A DNA stretch of 64,000 nucleotides from NCBI RefSeq assembly GCF_002288925.2, contig NW_022098036.1, forward strand, positions 39,174,679-39,238,678. Reading direction: 5' to 3'. Both the position numbers and the translations under genes were made by a program. The stretch comes from Delphinapterus leucas (lineage: Eukaryota; Chordata; Mammalia; Artiodactyla; Monodontidae). The notes under the pieces were generated by a model. That model saw only the letters and a list, made by a program, of their open reading frames with translations, was not told the DNA's origin and did no database searches. This document shows positions 49,820 to 64,000 of the stretch, piece after piece (position 1 is the first letter of the stretch; every line of letters starts with the position of its first letter).

Positions 49820-50735
49820 GGACATGCTCACCTGCCCCAAACAAATAGAAAATAATACAAAATACATAAAATGCCTGTTATGGACACTGGCCAACAGGCA
49901 ATGCAGGGTGACCCTTGAGAAAAGGAAACAAACAAGGTAGGTATTACAGTCATCTGAGGTTTAGTGCAGGGAGAGAGAACCCAAGAAGAGCCTAGTTCTG
50001 TGGCTGCATAGAGGAGACAGGTAATAGAGCTCAAGGTGCCCAAGTCAACAGAATTTTTAGGGGAAGAATACTGGAAAGGTAGGACTTATACAAAGGAAGA
50101 GCTCCAGAAATCTGGTTAAGGGTCCACTTGAATATTAGACTGAATACAAGTCCATAGGGTAAAAATCTATAAGGCAGAATAAAGAGCAACTGTTGGGAAG
50201 CTCTGAAATGAAAACTTTTCAGAGCCCATATAGGGCTGAGAGATGGTCGAGTTCCTACCAGACAAATAGAAGAGATTTCACTGAACATTTGAAGTGTTCT
50301 ATAGAGATAAAGAGTCATGCATTAGTAGTGGGACTAAATTATCCTTAGAACAACTATTATTCTAGAGCTGCCATAACAAAGCTTAAAAGTAAGCCTTGAA
50401 AAGATAAAGCCAGTCTGCAAGTACCTTAATGTTTTGCCAAAACAAATATCAGTGTTCTTTAAAGGAAGACAACAACGTACAACTGCTCACATTAATTCAT
50501 AAAATCTGGCATCTAATTTAAAAAACACAGGTATAAAAAAGCAGGAAAATGTGACCCATAACCAGGATTAAAAGAGCTAATAGAAACAGTTCAGAAATGG
50601 TAGAGGTGATGGACTTAGCAGAAAAGAACTTTCATGGTTACATGAAAATATGAGGTGAAAGACTTGTACACTAAAAGATCTCTGAAAGAAATTTAAGCAA
50701 AGACAGATAAATAGAAAACATCACATGATCATGTA
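49820..50735 (+). repeat. L1-related 5' region (HAL1 or old L1M type)
   Basis: 'caaatatcagtgttctttaaag', 'agcaggaaaatgtgacccataaccaggat', 'agaaacagttcagaaatgg' and 'atggacttagcagaaaaga' resemble the 5'/ORF1 region of old L1 or half-L1 elements. The left edge is uncertain. Confidence 0.5.
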
Positions 50736-50744
50736 TTGGGAGAA

Positions 50745-52450
50745 TTAATATTGTTAAAATGTCCATACTACCCCAAGCAACCTACAGATTCAATGCAATC
50801 CCTATCAAAATCCCAAGGCATTTTTTACAGAAGTAGAAAAAACAATCCTAAATTCATATGGAATCACAAAAGACCCCCAAATAGCCCAAGCAATTATGAG
50901 CAAGAAAAATAAAGCTGGAGGAATGACACTTCCTGATTTCAAAATATATTATAGTAATCAAACAGTATGACATAAAAACAGATATATAGACCAATGGCCA
51001 GACTAATCAAGCAAAAAAGAGAGAGGACACAAATTACAAATATAAGAAAATAATAGACATCACTACAGACATTAAAGGGTGACAAAGGAATAATATGAAA
51101 AAACTTTTTGCCTGTAAATTCAGCAACTTGGATGAAATGAATTGGTTCCTTGAAAGATTCAAAATGCCAAAGCTCACTTGGAGGAAATTGAAATCTAAGT
51201 AGTGATATATGTATTAAGAAAATTGAATATATAATTTTAATCCTTCCAAAAAAAAGATAATTCCAGGCTCAGATGGCTTTGCTAGAGAATTCTACCAACC
51301 ATTTAAGGAAGAATTTATACCAATTTTATACACATCTTCCAGAATATGCAGAAAATGAACCTCAATCCATATTTGTTTATTAAAAAATTACCTCAGAGTG
51401 GATCATAGACCCAAATGTAAAACCCCAAACAATAAAATTTGTGGAATAAAACATAAGAAAAAACCTGTTACCTTAGGTTATACAAATATTTATTAAATAT
51501 TAAACCAAAACCATGACCCATGAAGAAATTTTGATAAATTGGGTTTCATAGAAATTAAAAACTTAAGAAAATAATGTTAAGGGGATGAAAAGACAAGCCA
51601 CAGACTGGAAGAAAATATCTGTGAAACACGTATTTGGTGAACAGCTTTTATCTAGAATATATAAAGAGCTATCAGAACTCCACAATAAGAAAATAACTCA
51701 ACTTTTAAAATGGGCAAATGAATTGAGCAGGTGGGTCTGTGTGTGTGTATGTGTTAAATAAGTACAAGAAATGATGCTCAATATCATTAGTCACTAGGGA
51801 AAAGTAAATTAAGACTATGAGATACCATTATACACCTATTAGAATGTCTAAAATTTAACAACCCAACATAGCCAAGTGCTGTCAAAGATGCAGAGCAACA
51901 GGAACTCTCATGCGTTGCTGGTGAGAATGCAAAATTGTATAGCCACTTTGAAAACGGTTTGGCAGTTCCTTATGAGGTTATCCAGATACTTCCATATGCC
52001 CCAGAAAAATAAAAACTTACTATGTTCAGGCAAAAACCTCTAAGTGAACATTTATAGCACCTTTATTTGTAGTAGTCAAAAACTGGAACTAACTTAAATG
52101 CCCCTCCACTGATTGAGGAATAGATACACTGTGGTCCATCCATACCCACAATGGAGCAATCCTCAGCAGTGAAAAGGAGTAGATCAATGATATATGCAAC
52201 AGCATGGACAAATATCAGCTTCACTGCACTAAGTAAAGTCAGATTCAAAGTTATGTATGTACCGTATGATACCATTTATATCACATTCTTGAAAAGACCA
52301 AACTATAGGGACTGGAGCTGTTTTGTATCTTGGCTGTGTTGTGTATACTACATATACAGCATGTGGTTATGGTATACATCTTTCAAAACTTTCAGAACTG
52401 CACACTAAAAAGGGCAAATTTTACTGTATGTTTATTATACTTTAATCAGC
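50745..52450 (+). mobile_element. Scrambled old L1 composite
   Basis: Three blocks, all sense. 50745-50998 is late ORF2 ('aagcaacctacagattcaatgcaatccct', 'agctggaggaatgacacttcctgatttc'). 51001-51360 is earlier ORF2, between endonuclease and polymerase ('gactaatcaagcaaaaaagagag', 'ggctcagatggctttgc'). 51385-52450 is the end of ORF2 and the 3' UTR ('gtggatcatagacccaaatgtaaaac' to 'tttattatactttaatc'). The order late-early-end is not that of one intact L1. Frames are broken throughout. Confidence 0.75.
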
Positions 52451-53435
52451 CATTTATAATAGCATAAAAATATAAAAACTTAGAGATAAATCTAGCAAAT
52501 ATATCTAAGACATGTACACTGAAAACTACAAAACATTTTTGAGAGCAATTTAAAGGAAACTAATAAATAGGGCGATATGCCATCTTGTTCATAACAAAAT
52601 AGAAGTCTCCACATTGTTAAAATAGAGATCTACCCAAGTTGATCTATGTTTCAATATAGTATCATTGAAAAATCACAGCAGATTTATTTTGTAGAAATTG
52701 ACAAAGTGATTCTAAAATGTGTATGGAAATTCAGAAGACCTATAATATCCAAAGCAATCTTGAAAAGGAAAAAGATGGAGAGCTTACACTAACTGAATTC
52801 ATGCTTAGTATAAAGCTCCAGTAATAAGTATAATGTGTTATTGACGTTAAGATAGTTATATACTCAAACATATATTTATACGCCCCAGAAATTCTTTTCC
52901 TAGATATTTACTCATAAGAAATGAAAACCACATACCCATCGAAACACTCATACATAAATGTTCATAGATTTATTATTTGTAATAGCCACAAATTGGGGGA
53001 AAAATACAAATGTCCATCTGTGGGTGCACAGATAAGCAGTTATCCTAGATCCACATAATGAAATGGTAATAACATAATAAAAACAGGTGAATCTCAAATA
53101 CCTTATGTGTAAATGAGTCTCAAAAACATAATGAGCAAAAGAAGCCAGCCAAAAAAAGAGTACATAGTACATGTTGTATGATTTCATTTGTATGAAATTC
53201 TATAGCTGGCTAACCTTTGCTGACAAAATAAAACTGTGTTGAGTCAAGATTGTGGGTAGCATCAACTGCAGGGGGTACAATAAAACTTGGGGGGTTGATG
53301 AAAATGTTTCATGGCTTGGTTGTGATTTTGAGTTCACGTGTGCCGGGGCAAGAGTCAAAACTCATAGACTTATATCCATTTTATTTATTGTAAATTACAC
53401 ATCAAATGAGGTTGATTTTTAAAATAGTACATGAA
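52451..53435 (+). mobile_element. Second old L1 3' region
   Basis: A separate L1 end starts again with ORF2 sequence ('gtgtatggaaattcagaagacc', 'ccagaaattcttttcctagatatttac', 'tttgtaatagccacaaattgg', 'ccatctgtgggtgcacagataagc') and finishes in 'gtaaattacacatcaaatgagg'. It lies directly after the first element's end. Confidence 0.75.
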
Positions 53436-57260
<3,825 letters not shown>

Positions 57261-57261
57261 G

Positions 57262-57487
57262 TTTTTCCTGGGGCTTCCCTGGTGGCGCAGTGGTTGGGAG
57301 TCCGCCTGCCGATGCGCGGGATGCGGGTTCGTGCCCCGGTCTGGGAAGATCCCACATGCCGCGGAGCGGCTGGGCCCGTGAGCCATGGCCGCTGAGCTTG
57401 CGCGTCCAGAGCCTTTGCTCCGCAACGGGAGAGGCCGCGGTGGTGAGAGGCCTGCGTACCGCAAAAAAAAAAAAAAAAATTTTTCCT
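57262..57487 (+). mobile_element. CHR-2-type SINE in intron 2
   Basis: The body at about 57270-57479 is sense, near consensus and CpG-rich, with B-box-like ggttcgtgccc and a 17-nt poly-A. Short duplications tttttcct lie at 57262-57269 and 57480-57487. Open frames of 66-115 aa over it are repeat shadows. Confidence 0.94.
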
Positions 57488-58602
57488 TAAAACCTCCCAG
57501 TCCTCCATATTACAACCCTGTTTCCCCCTCACAGCGCTTACCTTTGCTGGTTGTTGTCAGTCAGCTTCAGTGTAACCACAGACCTGACCTCACCAGTAAG
57601 GTGTGGCCCCCGCTCTGAGATCTTCACTTGAGCGGCACCCCTCCTCCATCTTGTCAATCGCCACCAAATGCACACACCCATTCCCTGTCTTTTTCACTTT
57701 AGCTTTTAATCACTAACTCCCTACCATTTTTGGACTATATTTTTCCCTTTCTTCTTTGCCCACAGCACATGGCCCACTATATTCATGTCTTACATCACTT
57801 TGATGCACTCTCGACTACTTGGGTATTCTCTTATACCTTAGCAGGCCCTGCTATACCTGTCTGTAATCTGAATTACTTTAACATCCATTTTTGCCATTCC
57901 TGTTCCTGAGCCACACATGACTGCTAGACGCACGGTCCCTTGCCAACATGGCTCAAGGCAGATATGTCTTTCACTTGGCTTTACTGTTGTTTCTCAATCT
58001 TCTTCTCCCCCCATCCTTTTGTTACCATAGACATGAGGTTCTGAGTAAACATATGTGGGTTGCTTAAGTGACTATTGGCTATCACATTAGAAGTTATCAT
58101 GTATACAAAATTTTGTAAAAATACTGATTTGTTGTAAAAATATTGTTTTTAGATATAGACTCAAAACTAAACTGAAATTCAAGTCTCCTTGGTGTGCATT
58201 TACCCAGCCCTGACAAGAAATTAGTGCCTGTGATATGGGCAGGATTGTATCGTATTATAATGTGAGGCAAGACAAATGATAGCTACTAAGACACTTCAGG
58301 ACATCGTGCAAAGGAGCTCATAAACATACTCGTTCCTGAACCAGTCCCTGAAGAGAATGGATGCTATGATTGGCCAGAGAAATGTGCCATTTCCTGGAGG
58401 TGTGGTTAAGGATCAGCTTCATTCAAAATGCAGTGGATAAGCGGGGTAGAGGAGCAAGACACTGAACATCCGCTCTGTGGCCTTTTGACCAGTTCCAGAA
58501 CATAAACATGCTCTGGAAATTTTCCTCCTACAGACTATAAATATTTTACTGTTAAAATTCATTTCTCCATATTTTCTGTTTTTCCTCATTAAAAATTAAA
58601 TT
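57488..58602. other. Unassigned intronic DNA
   Basis: The left 470 bp are pyrimidine-rich on the + strand and could be an L2-like relic, but no block is diagnostic. Nothing else supported. Confidence 0.45.
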
Positions 58603-59301
58603 GGAGAACACAGCAGGTGCCTCATAACCTCTTGCTCTCATTGGAGGAGCGCTCACATTCTCAGGAAGCTGCACATGAGAGAGGTGCTTTTGCGGAAACC
58701 AGCGGTGTCTGGTCCAGCCTCCTCTGGGAGCGGGCAAGTGGCGACCCCACACTAACCCACGCAACTCTGTCCCGATCCCCAGATTCTCACACGGTGCCCG
58801 GACAACTGTGTGGCTGACAGGGTGTTGGTGCTCTGGGCGGGTGTCAGACCTGTGCCTCTGAGGTGGGAGAGCTGAGTTCAGGACACTGGTCCACCAAAGA
58901 CCTCCCGGCTTCACGTAATATTAAACGGCACAAGCTCTCCCAGAGATCTCCAGCTGGTAAGACCCAGCTCCACTCAATGACCAGCAAGTTACAGTGCTTG
59001 ACACCGTATGGCAAAAAAACTAGTAAGACAGGAACACAACCCCACCCATTAGCAGAGAGGCTGCCTAAAATCATAATAAGGCCACAGACACACCAAAACA
59101 CATCGCCAGACGCCATCCTGCCCACCAGAAAGACAAGATCCAGCCTCATCTTCCAGAAGACAGACACCAGTCCCCTCCACCAGGAAGCCTACACAACCCA
59201 CTGAACCAACCTTACCCACTGGGGGCAGACACCAAAAAAAATGGGAACTGCGAACCTGCAGCCTGCGAAAAGGAGACCCCAAACACAGTAAGTTAAGCAA
59301 A
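58603..59301 (+). promoter_or_regulatory. L1 5' untranslated region (internal promoter region)
   Basis: About 700 bp, CpG-containing at 58660-58810 and then A/C-rich toward ORF1. L1 5' UTRs carry an internal pol II promoter and often an antisense promoter. Whether this decayed copy still starts transcripts is unknown. Confidence 0.65.
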
Positions 59302-60214
59302 ATGAGAAGACAGAGAAACACACAGCAGATGAAAGAGCAAGGTAAAAACCCACGAGAACAAACAAATGAAGAGGAAATAGGCAGTCTACCTGAAAAACAA
59401 ATCAGAGTAATGCTACTAAAGATGATCCAAAATCTTGGAAATAGAATGGAGAAAATAAAAGAAATGTTTAACAAGGACCTAGAAGAACTAAAGAGCAAAC
59501 AAGCATCAATAGGAATCAATAGCAGAATAACTGAGGCAGAAGAACGGATAAGTGACCTGAAAGATAAAATAGTGGAAATTACTACTGCAGAGCAGTATAA
59601 AGGAAAAAGAATGAAAAGAATTGAGGACAGTCTCAGAGACCTCTCGGACAATATTAAACACACCAACATTCAAATTATATGGGTCCCAGAAGAAGAATCG
59701 AAAGAAAGGGACCGAGAAAAAATTTGAAGAGATTATAGCTGAAAACTTCCCTAATATGGGAAAGGAAATAGGTAATCAAGTCCAGGAAGTGCAGAGAGTC
59801 CCATACGGGATAAATCCAAAGAGAAACACGCCAAGACACATATTAATCAAACTATCAAAAATTAAATACAAAGAAAAAATATTAAAAGCAGCAAGGGAAA
59901 AACAACAAGTAACATACAACAGAATCCCCATAAGGTTAACAGCTGATCTTTCAGCAGAAACTCTGGAAGCCAGAAGGGAGTGGCAGAACATATTTAAAGT
60001 GATGAAAGGGGAAAACCTACAACCAAGATTACTCTACCCAGCAAGGATCTCACTCAGATTCGATGGAGAAATTAAAACCCTTACAGACAAGCAAAAGCTC
60101 AGCACCACCAAAAGCAGCTTTACAACAAATGCTAAAGGAACTTCTCTAGGCAGGAAACACAAGAGAAGGAAAAGACCTACAATAACAAACCCAAAACAAT
60201 TAAGAAAATGGTAA
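59302..60214 (+). pseudogene. L1 ORF1 (RNA-binding chaperone), frameshifted
   Basis: ORF1p normally coats L1 RNA as a trimer. The frame starts at the ATG at 59302 and stays open for 141 codons, with a coiled-coil-like heptad region (about residues 45-95, e.g. NRMEKIKEMF, ITEAEERISDLKDKI). It then hits TGA at 59725-59727. The remainder continues in the next frame to TAA at 60212-60214, with the RNA-recognition and C-terminal parts (e.g. FPNMGKEIGNQVQEV, LSAETLEARREW). The shift lies close to an A6 run at 59717-59722, a likely slippage site. The combined length is close to normal for L1 ORF1, so this is a single-lesion pseudogene. Confidence 0.85.
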
Positions 60215-63200
60215 TAGGAACATACATATCGATAATCACCTTAAATGTAAATGGATTAAATGCTCCAACCCAAAGACATAGATTGGCTGAATGGATACAG
60301 AAACAAGACCTGTATATATGCTGTCTACAATAGACCCACTTCAGACCTAGGGACACATACAGACTGAAAGTGAGGGGATGGAAAAAGATATTCCATGCAA
60401 ATGGAAATCAGAAGAAAGCTGGAGTAGCAATTCTCATATCAGACAAAAACGACTTTAAAATAAAGACTATTACAAGAGACAAAGAAAGACACTACAGAAT
60501 GATCAAGGGATCGATCCAAGAAGAAGATATAACATTTTTAAATATTTATGCACCCAACGTAGGAGCACCTCAATATATAAGGCAAACGCTAACAGCCATA
60601 AATGGGGAAATCAACAGTAACACAATCATAGTAGGGGACTTTAACACCCCACTTTCAACAGTGGACAGATCATCCAAAATAAAACTAAATAAGGAAACAC
60701 AAGCTTTAACTGATACATTAAACAAGATGGACTTAATTGATATTTATAGATTGTTCCATCCCTGAACAACACAATACACTTTCTTCTCAAGTGCTCATGG
60801 AACATTCTCCAGGGTAGATCATATCTTGGCTCACAAATCAAGCCTTGGTAAATTTAAGAAAATTGAAATCAAGTATCTTTTCCGACCACAATGCAATGAG
60901 ACTAGATATCAACTACAGGAAAAAATCTGTAAAAAATACAAATACATAGAGGCTAAACAATACACTACTTAATAACCAAGAGATCACTGAAGAAATCAAA
61001 GAGGAAATCAAAATACACTTAGAAACAAATGCCAATGAAAACATGATGACCCAAAACTTATGGGATGCAGCAAAAGCAGTTCTAAGAGGGAAGTTTAGAG
61101 CAATACAGTCCTACCTCAAGAAACAAGAAACATCTCAAATGAACAACCTAACCTTACAGCTAAAGCAATTAGAGAAAGAAGAAGAAACAAGCCCCAAAGT
61201 TAGCAAAGTAAAGAAATCATAAAGATCAGATCAGAAATAAATGAAAAACAAATGAAGGAAATGCTAGCAAAGATCAATAAAACTAAAAGCTGCTTCTTTG
61301 AGAAGATAAACAAAATTGATAAACCCTTAGCCAGACTCATCAAGAAAAAAAGGGACAAGACTGAAATCAATAGAATTAGAAAAGAAAAAGGAGAAGTAAC
61401 AGCTGATACTGCAGAAATACAAAGGATCATGAGAGATTATTACAAGCAACTGTATGCCAATAAAATGGACAACCTGGAAGATATGGACCCATTCTTAGAA
61501 AAGCACAACCTTCTGAGACTGAACCAGGAAGAAATAGAAAATATAAACAGACGAATCACAAGCACTGAAATTGAGACGGTGATTAAAAATCTTCCAACAA
61601 GCAAAACCCAGGACCAGATAGCTTCAAAGGTGAATTCTATCAAACATTTAGAGAAGAGCTAACACCTATCCTTCTCAAACTCTTCCAAAATACAGCAGAG
61701 GGAGGAACACTCCCAAACTCATTCTATGAGGCCACCATCACCCTGATACCAAAACCGGACAAAGATGTCAGAAAGAAAGAAAACTACAGGCCAATATCAC
61801 TGATGAACATAGATGCAAAAATCCTCCACAAAATACTGGCCGACAGAATCCAACAGCATATAAAAAGGATCATATACCATGATCAAGTGGGGTTTACCCC
61901 AGGAATGCAAGGATTCTTCAATATATGCAAATCAAGAATTTGATACATAATATTAACAAATTGAAGGAGAAAAACCGTATGATCATCTCAATAGATGCAG
62001 AAAAAGCTTTTGACAAAATTCAACACCCATTTATGGTAAAAACCCTCCAGAAAGCAGGCATAGAGGGAACTTACTTCAACATAATAAGGCCATATATGAC
62101 AAACCCACAGGCAACTTTGTTCTCAGTGGTGAAAAAGGGAAAAAATTTCCACTAAGATCAGGAACAAGACAAGGTTGGCCACTCTCACCACCATTATTCG
62201 ACATAGTTTTGGAAGTTTTAGCCACAGCAATCAGAGAAGAAAAAGAAATGAATCCAAATCGGAAAAGAAGAAGTAAAGCTGTCACTGTTTGCAGACGACA
62301 TGATACTATACACAGAGAATCCTAAAGACGCTGCCAGAAAACTACTAGAGCTAATCAGTAAATTTGGTAAAGTAGCAGGATACAAAATTAATGCACAGAA
62401 ATCTCTTGCATTCCTATACACTAATGATGAAAAATCTGAAAGAGAAATTAAGGAAACACTCTCATTTACTATTGCAACGAAAAGAATAAAATACCTACAA
62501 AAAACCTACCTACCGAGACAAAAGACCTGTATACAAAAACTATAAGACACTAATGAAAGAAATTAAAGATGATACAAGCAGATGGAGAGATATACCATGT
62601 TCTTGGATTGGAAGAATCAACATTGTGAAAATGACTGTTCTACCCAAAGCAATCTACAGATTCAATGCAATCCCTATCAAACTACCAATGGCAGTTTTCA
62701 CAGAACTAGAACAAAAATTTGCACAGTTGTATGGAAACACAAAAGACCCCAAATAGCCAAAGCAATACTGAGAAAGAAAAATGGAGCTGGAGGAATCAGG
62801 CTCCTGGACTTCAGACTATACTACAAAGCCACAATAATCAGGACAGTATGGTACTGGCACAAAAACAGAAATATAGATGAATGGAACAGTATAGAAAGCC
62901 CAGAGATAAACCCACACACCTATGGTCACCTTATCTTTGATAACAAAGGCAAGAATATACAATGGAGAAAAGACAGCCTCTTCAATAAGTGGTGCTGGGA
63001 AAACTGGACAGGTACATGTAAAAGAATGAAATTAGAACACTCCTTAATACCATACACAAAAGAAACTCAAAATGGATTAAAGACCTGAATGTAAGGCCAG
63101 ACACTATCAAACCCTTAGAGGAAAACATAGGCAGAACACTCTATGACATAAATCATAGCAAGATCCTTTTTGACCCACCTCCTAGAGGAAGAGAAATAAA

Positions 63201-64000
63201 CACAAAAATAAACAAATGGGACCTAATGAAACTTAAATGCTTTTGTACAGCAAAGGAAACCATAAACAAGATGAAAAGACAACCCTCAGAATGGGAGAAA
63301 ATATTTGCAAATGAAGCATCTGACAAAGGATTAATCTCCAAAATTTACAAGCAGCTCATGCAGCTCAATATCAAAAAAACAAACAACCCAATCCAAAACT
63401 GGGCAGAAGACCTAAATAGACATTTCTCCAAAGAAGATATACAGATTGCCAACAAACACATGAAAGGATGCTCAACATCACTAATCATCAGAGAAACGCT
63501 ATTCAAAACTACAATGAGGTATCACCTCACACCAGTCAGAATGGCCATCTTCATAAAATGTACAAACAATAAATGCTGGAGAGGGTATAGAGAAGAGGAA
63601 ACCCTCTTGCACTGCTGGTGGGAATGTAAATTGATACAGCCACTATGGAGAACAATATGGAGGTTCTTTTAAAAAATAAAAATAGGGCTTCTGTGGTGGC
63701 ACAGTGGTTGAGAGTCCACCTGCCAATGCAGGGGACACGGGTTTGTGCCCCAGTCCGGGAAGACCCCATATGCCGTGGAGCGGCTGGGTCCATGAGCCAT
63801 GGCCACTGAGCCTGCACATCTGGAGCCTGTACTCCGCAACGGGAGAGGCCACAACAGTGAGAGGCCCATGTACCGCAAAAAAATAAAATAAAATAAAATA
63901 AAAATAAAAATAGAACTACCATAGGACCCAGCAATCCCACTACTGGGCATATACCCTGAGAAAACCATAATTCAACAAGAGTCATTTCCCACAATGTTCA
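60208..64000 (+). pseudogene. L1 ORF2 (endonuclease/reverse transcriptase), multiply broken
   Basis: ORF2p nicks target DNA and reverse-transcribes L1 RNA. A candidate start ATG at 60208 overlaps the end of ORF1 by 7 nt. The endonuclease part shows NVNGLNAP, VAILISDK and VGDFNTP, and is cut by TAG at 60331-60333 and TGA at 60763-60765. A linker/early polymerase part is open at 61252-61662. The polymerase palm shows [13 protein letters not shown] (about 61994-62032) and FADD (62288-62299). The C-terminal region includes a Cys/His-like stretch near 63570-63630 ([15 protein letters not shown]). At least five changes of reading frame between 60870 and 63230 were seen. A SINE at 63686-63899 also interrupts it. 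Confidence 0.85.
63672..63913 (+). mobile_element. CHR-2-type SINE inserted in L1 ORF2
   Basis: The body at 63686-63899 runs from gggcttctgtgg to an (aaaat)n tail. Perfect 14-bp duplications aaaaataaaaatag lie at 63672-63685 and 63900-63913, and L1 ORF2 sequence resumes directly after. It is more diverged than the 57270 copy (several CpG losses). It is younger than the L1. Confidence 0.95.

Larger units (their letters stand above)
58603..64000 (+). mobile_element. Nearly full-length L1 retrotransposon (inactive), running off the window
   Basis: A GC-rich 5' untranslated region (about 58603-59301) stands out from AT-rich flanks. It is followed by ORF1, ORF2 with endonuclease, reverse-transcriptase and C-terminal parts, and an inserted SINE. 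The missing end would be the last part of ORF2 and the 3' UTR. Both reading frames are broken by stops and shifts, so the copy cannot move by itself. It lies in the sense direction of PRKD1. The left boundary is judged from composition and is approximate; no target-site duplication can be tested because the right end is outside. Confidence 0.9.

Noticed and set aside
58640..58880. GC-rich patch considered as a host promoter or CpG island
   Set aside because: Position directly ahead of ORF1 and the following A/C-rich leader make it the L1 5' UTR.
59049..59669. 206-aa antisense open frame, the longest in the window
   Set aside because: It is the complement of L1 5' UTR and ORF1 and has a low-complexity Leu/Ser/Ile composition; a shadow.

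Overview
This is mammalian nuclear DNA, almost certainly cetacean. The evidence is eleven tRNA-derived SINEs of the CHR type, which carry a 'cttccctggtgg' head and an internal pol III B box. Artiodactyl-type L1 3' ends and ancient mammalian MIR, L2, MaLR and Tigger relics are also present. Base composition is AT-rich, and no bacterial, CRISPR or operon-like structure was seen.

The only host coding sequence I can support is one 139-bp exon on the + strand at 55068-55206. It encodes 46 residues that match the N-terminal ubiquitin-like region of protein kinase D1 (PRKD1), exon 2, including the residue that is Tyr95 in human PKD1. I therefore read 1-55067 as the 3' part of the very long first intron of PRKD1, and 55207-64000 as the start of intron 2.

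Intron 1 is a mosaic of repeats and unassigned DNA. 1-11.5 kb holds an antisense L1 end, MIR, an LTR-like element, a Tigger-type DNA transposon, an older CHR SINE, L2, and an L1 3' end split by a MaLR LTR. 12-24 kb holds six of the CHR-2-type SINEs, an antisense L1 and a CHR-1 SINE inside a MIR. 26-35 kb holds a MaLR LTR, L2 and a long decayed L1. 35-44 kb holds a back-to-back SINE pair, an L1 3' end with an apparent 3' transduction, and long L2 relics. 43.7-49.8 kb is the longest stretch with almost no recognisable repeat. 49.8-53.4 kb is a scrambled L1 composite. Intron 2 carries one SINE (57.27 kb) and, from about 58.6 kb to the window edge, a nearly full-length but inactivated L1 in the same orientation as the gene. 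That L1 is itself interrupted by a SINE.

I found no previously undescribed gene system. The most interesting signals are structural: a 67-bp perfect duplication 4.6 kb apart with an inverted-motif cluster at one junction, an L1 insertion whose target-site duplications enclose foreign 3' sequence, nested insertions that give relative ages, a scrambled L1, and small tandem duplications. All family names come from pattern recognition without database searches. Boundaries without target-site duplications are approximate.
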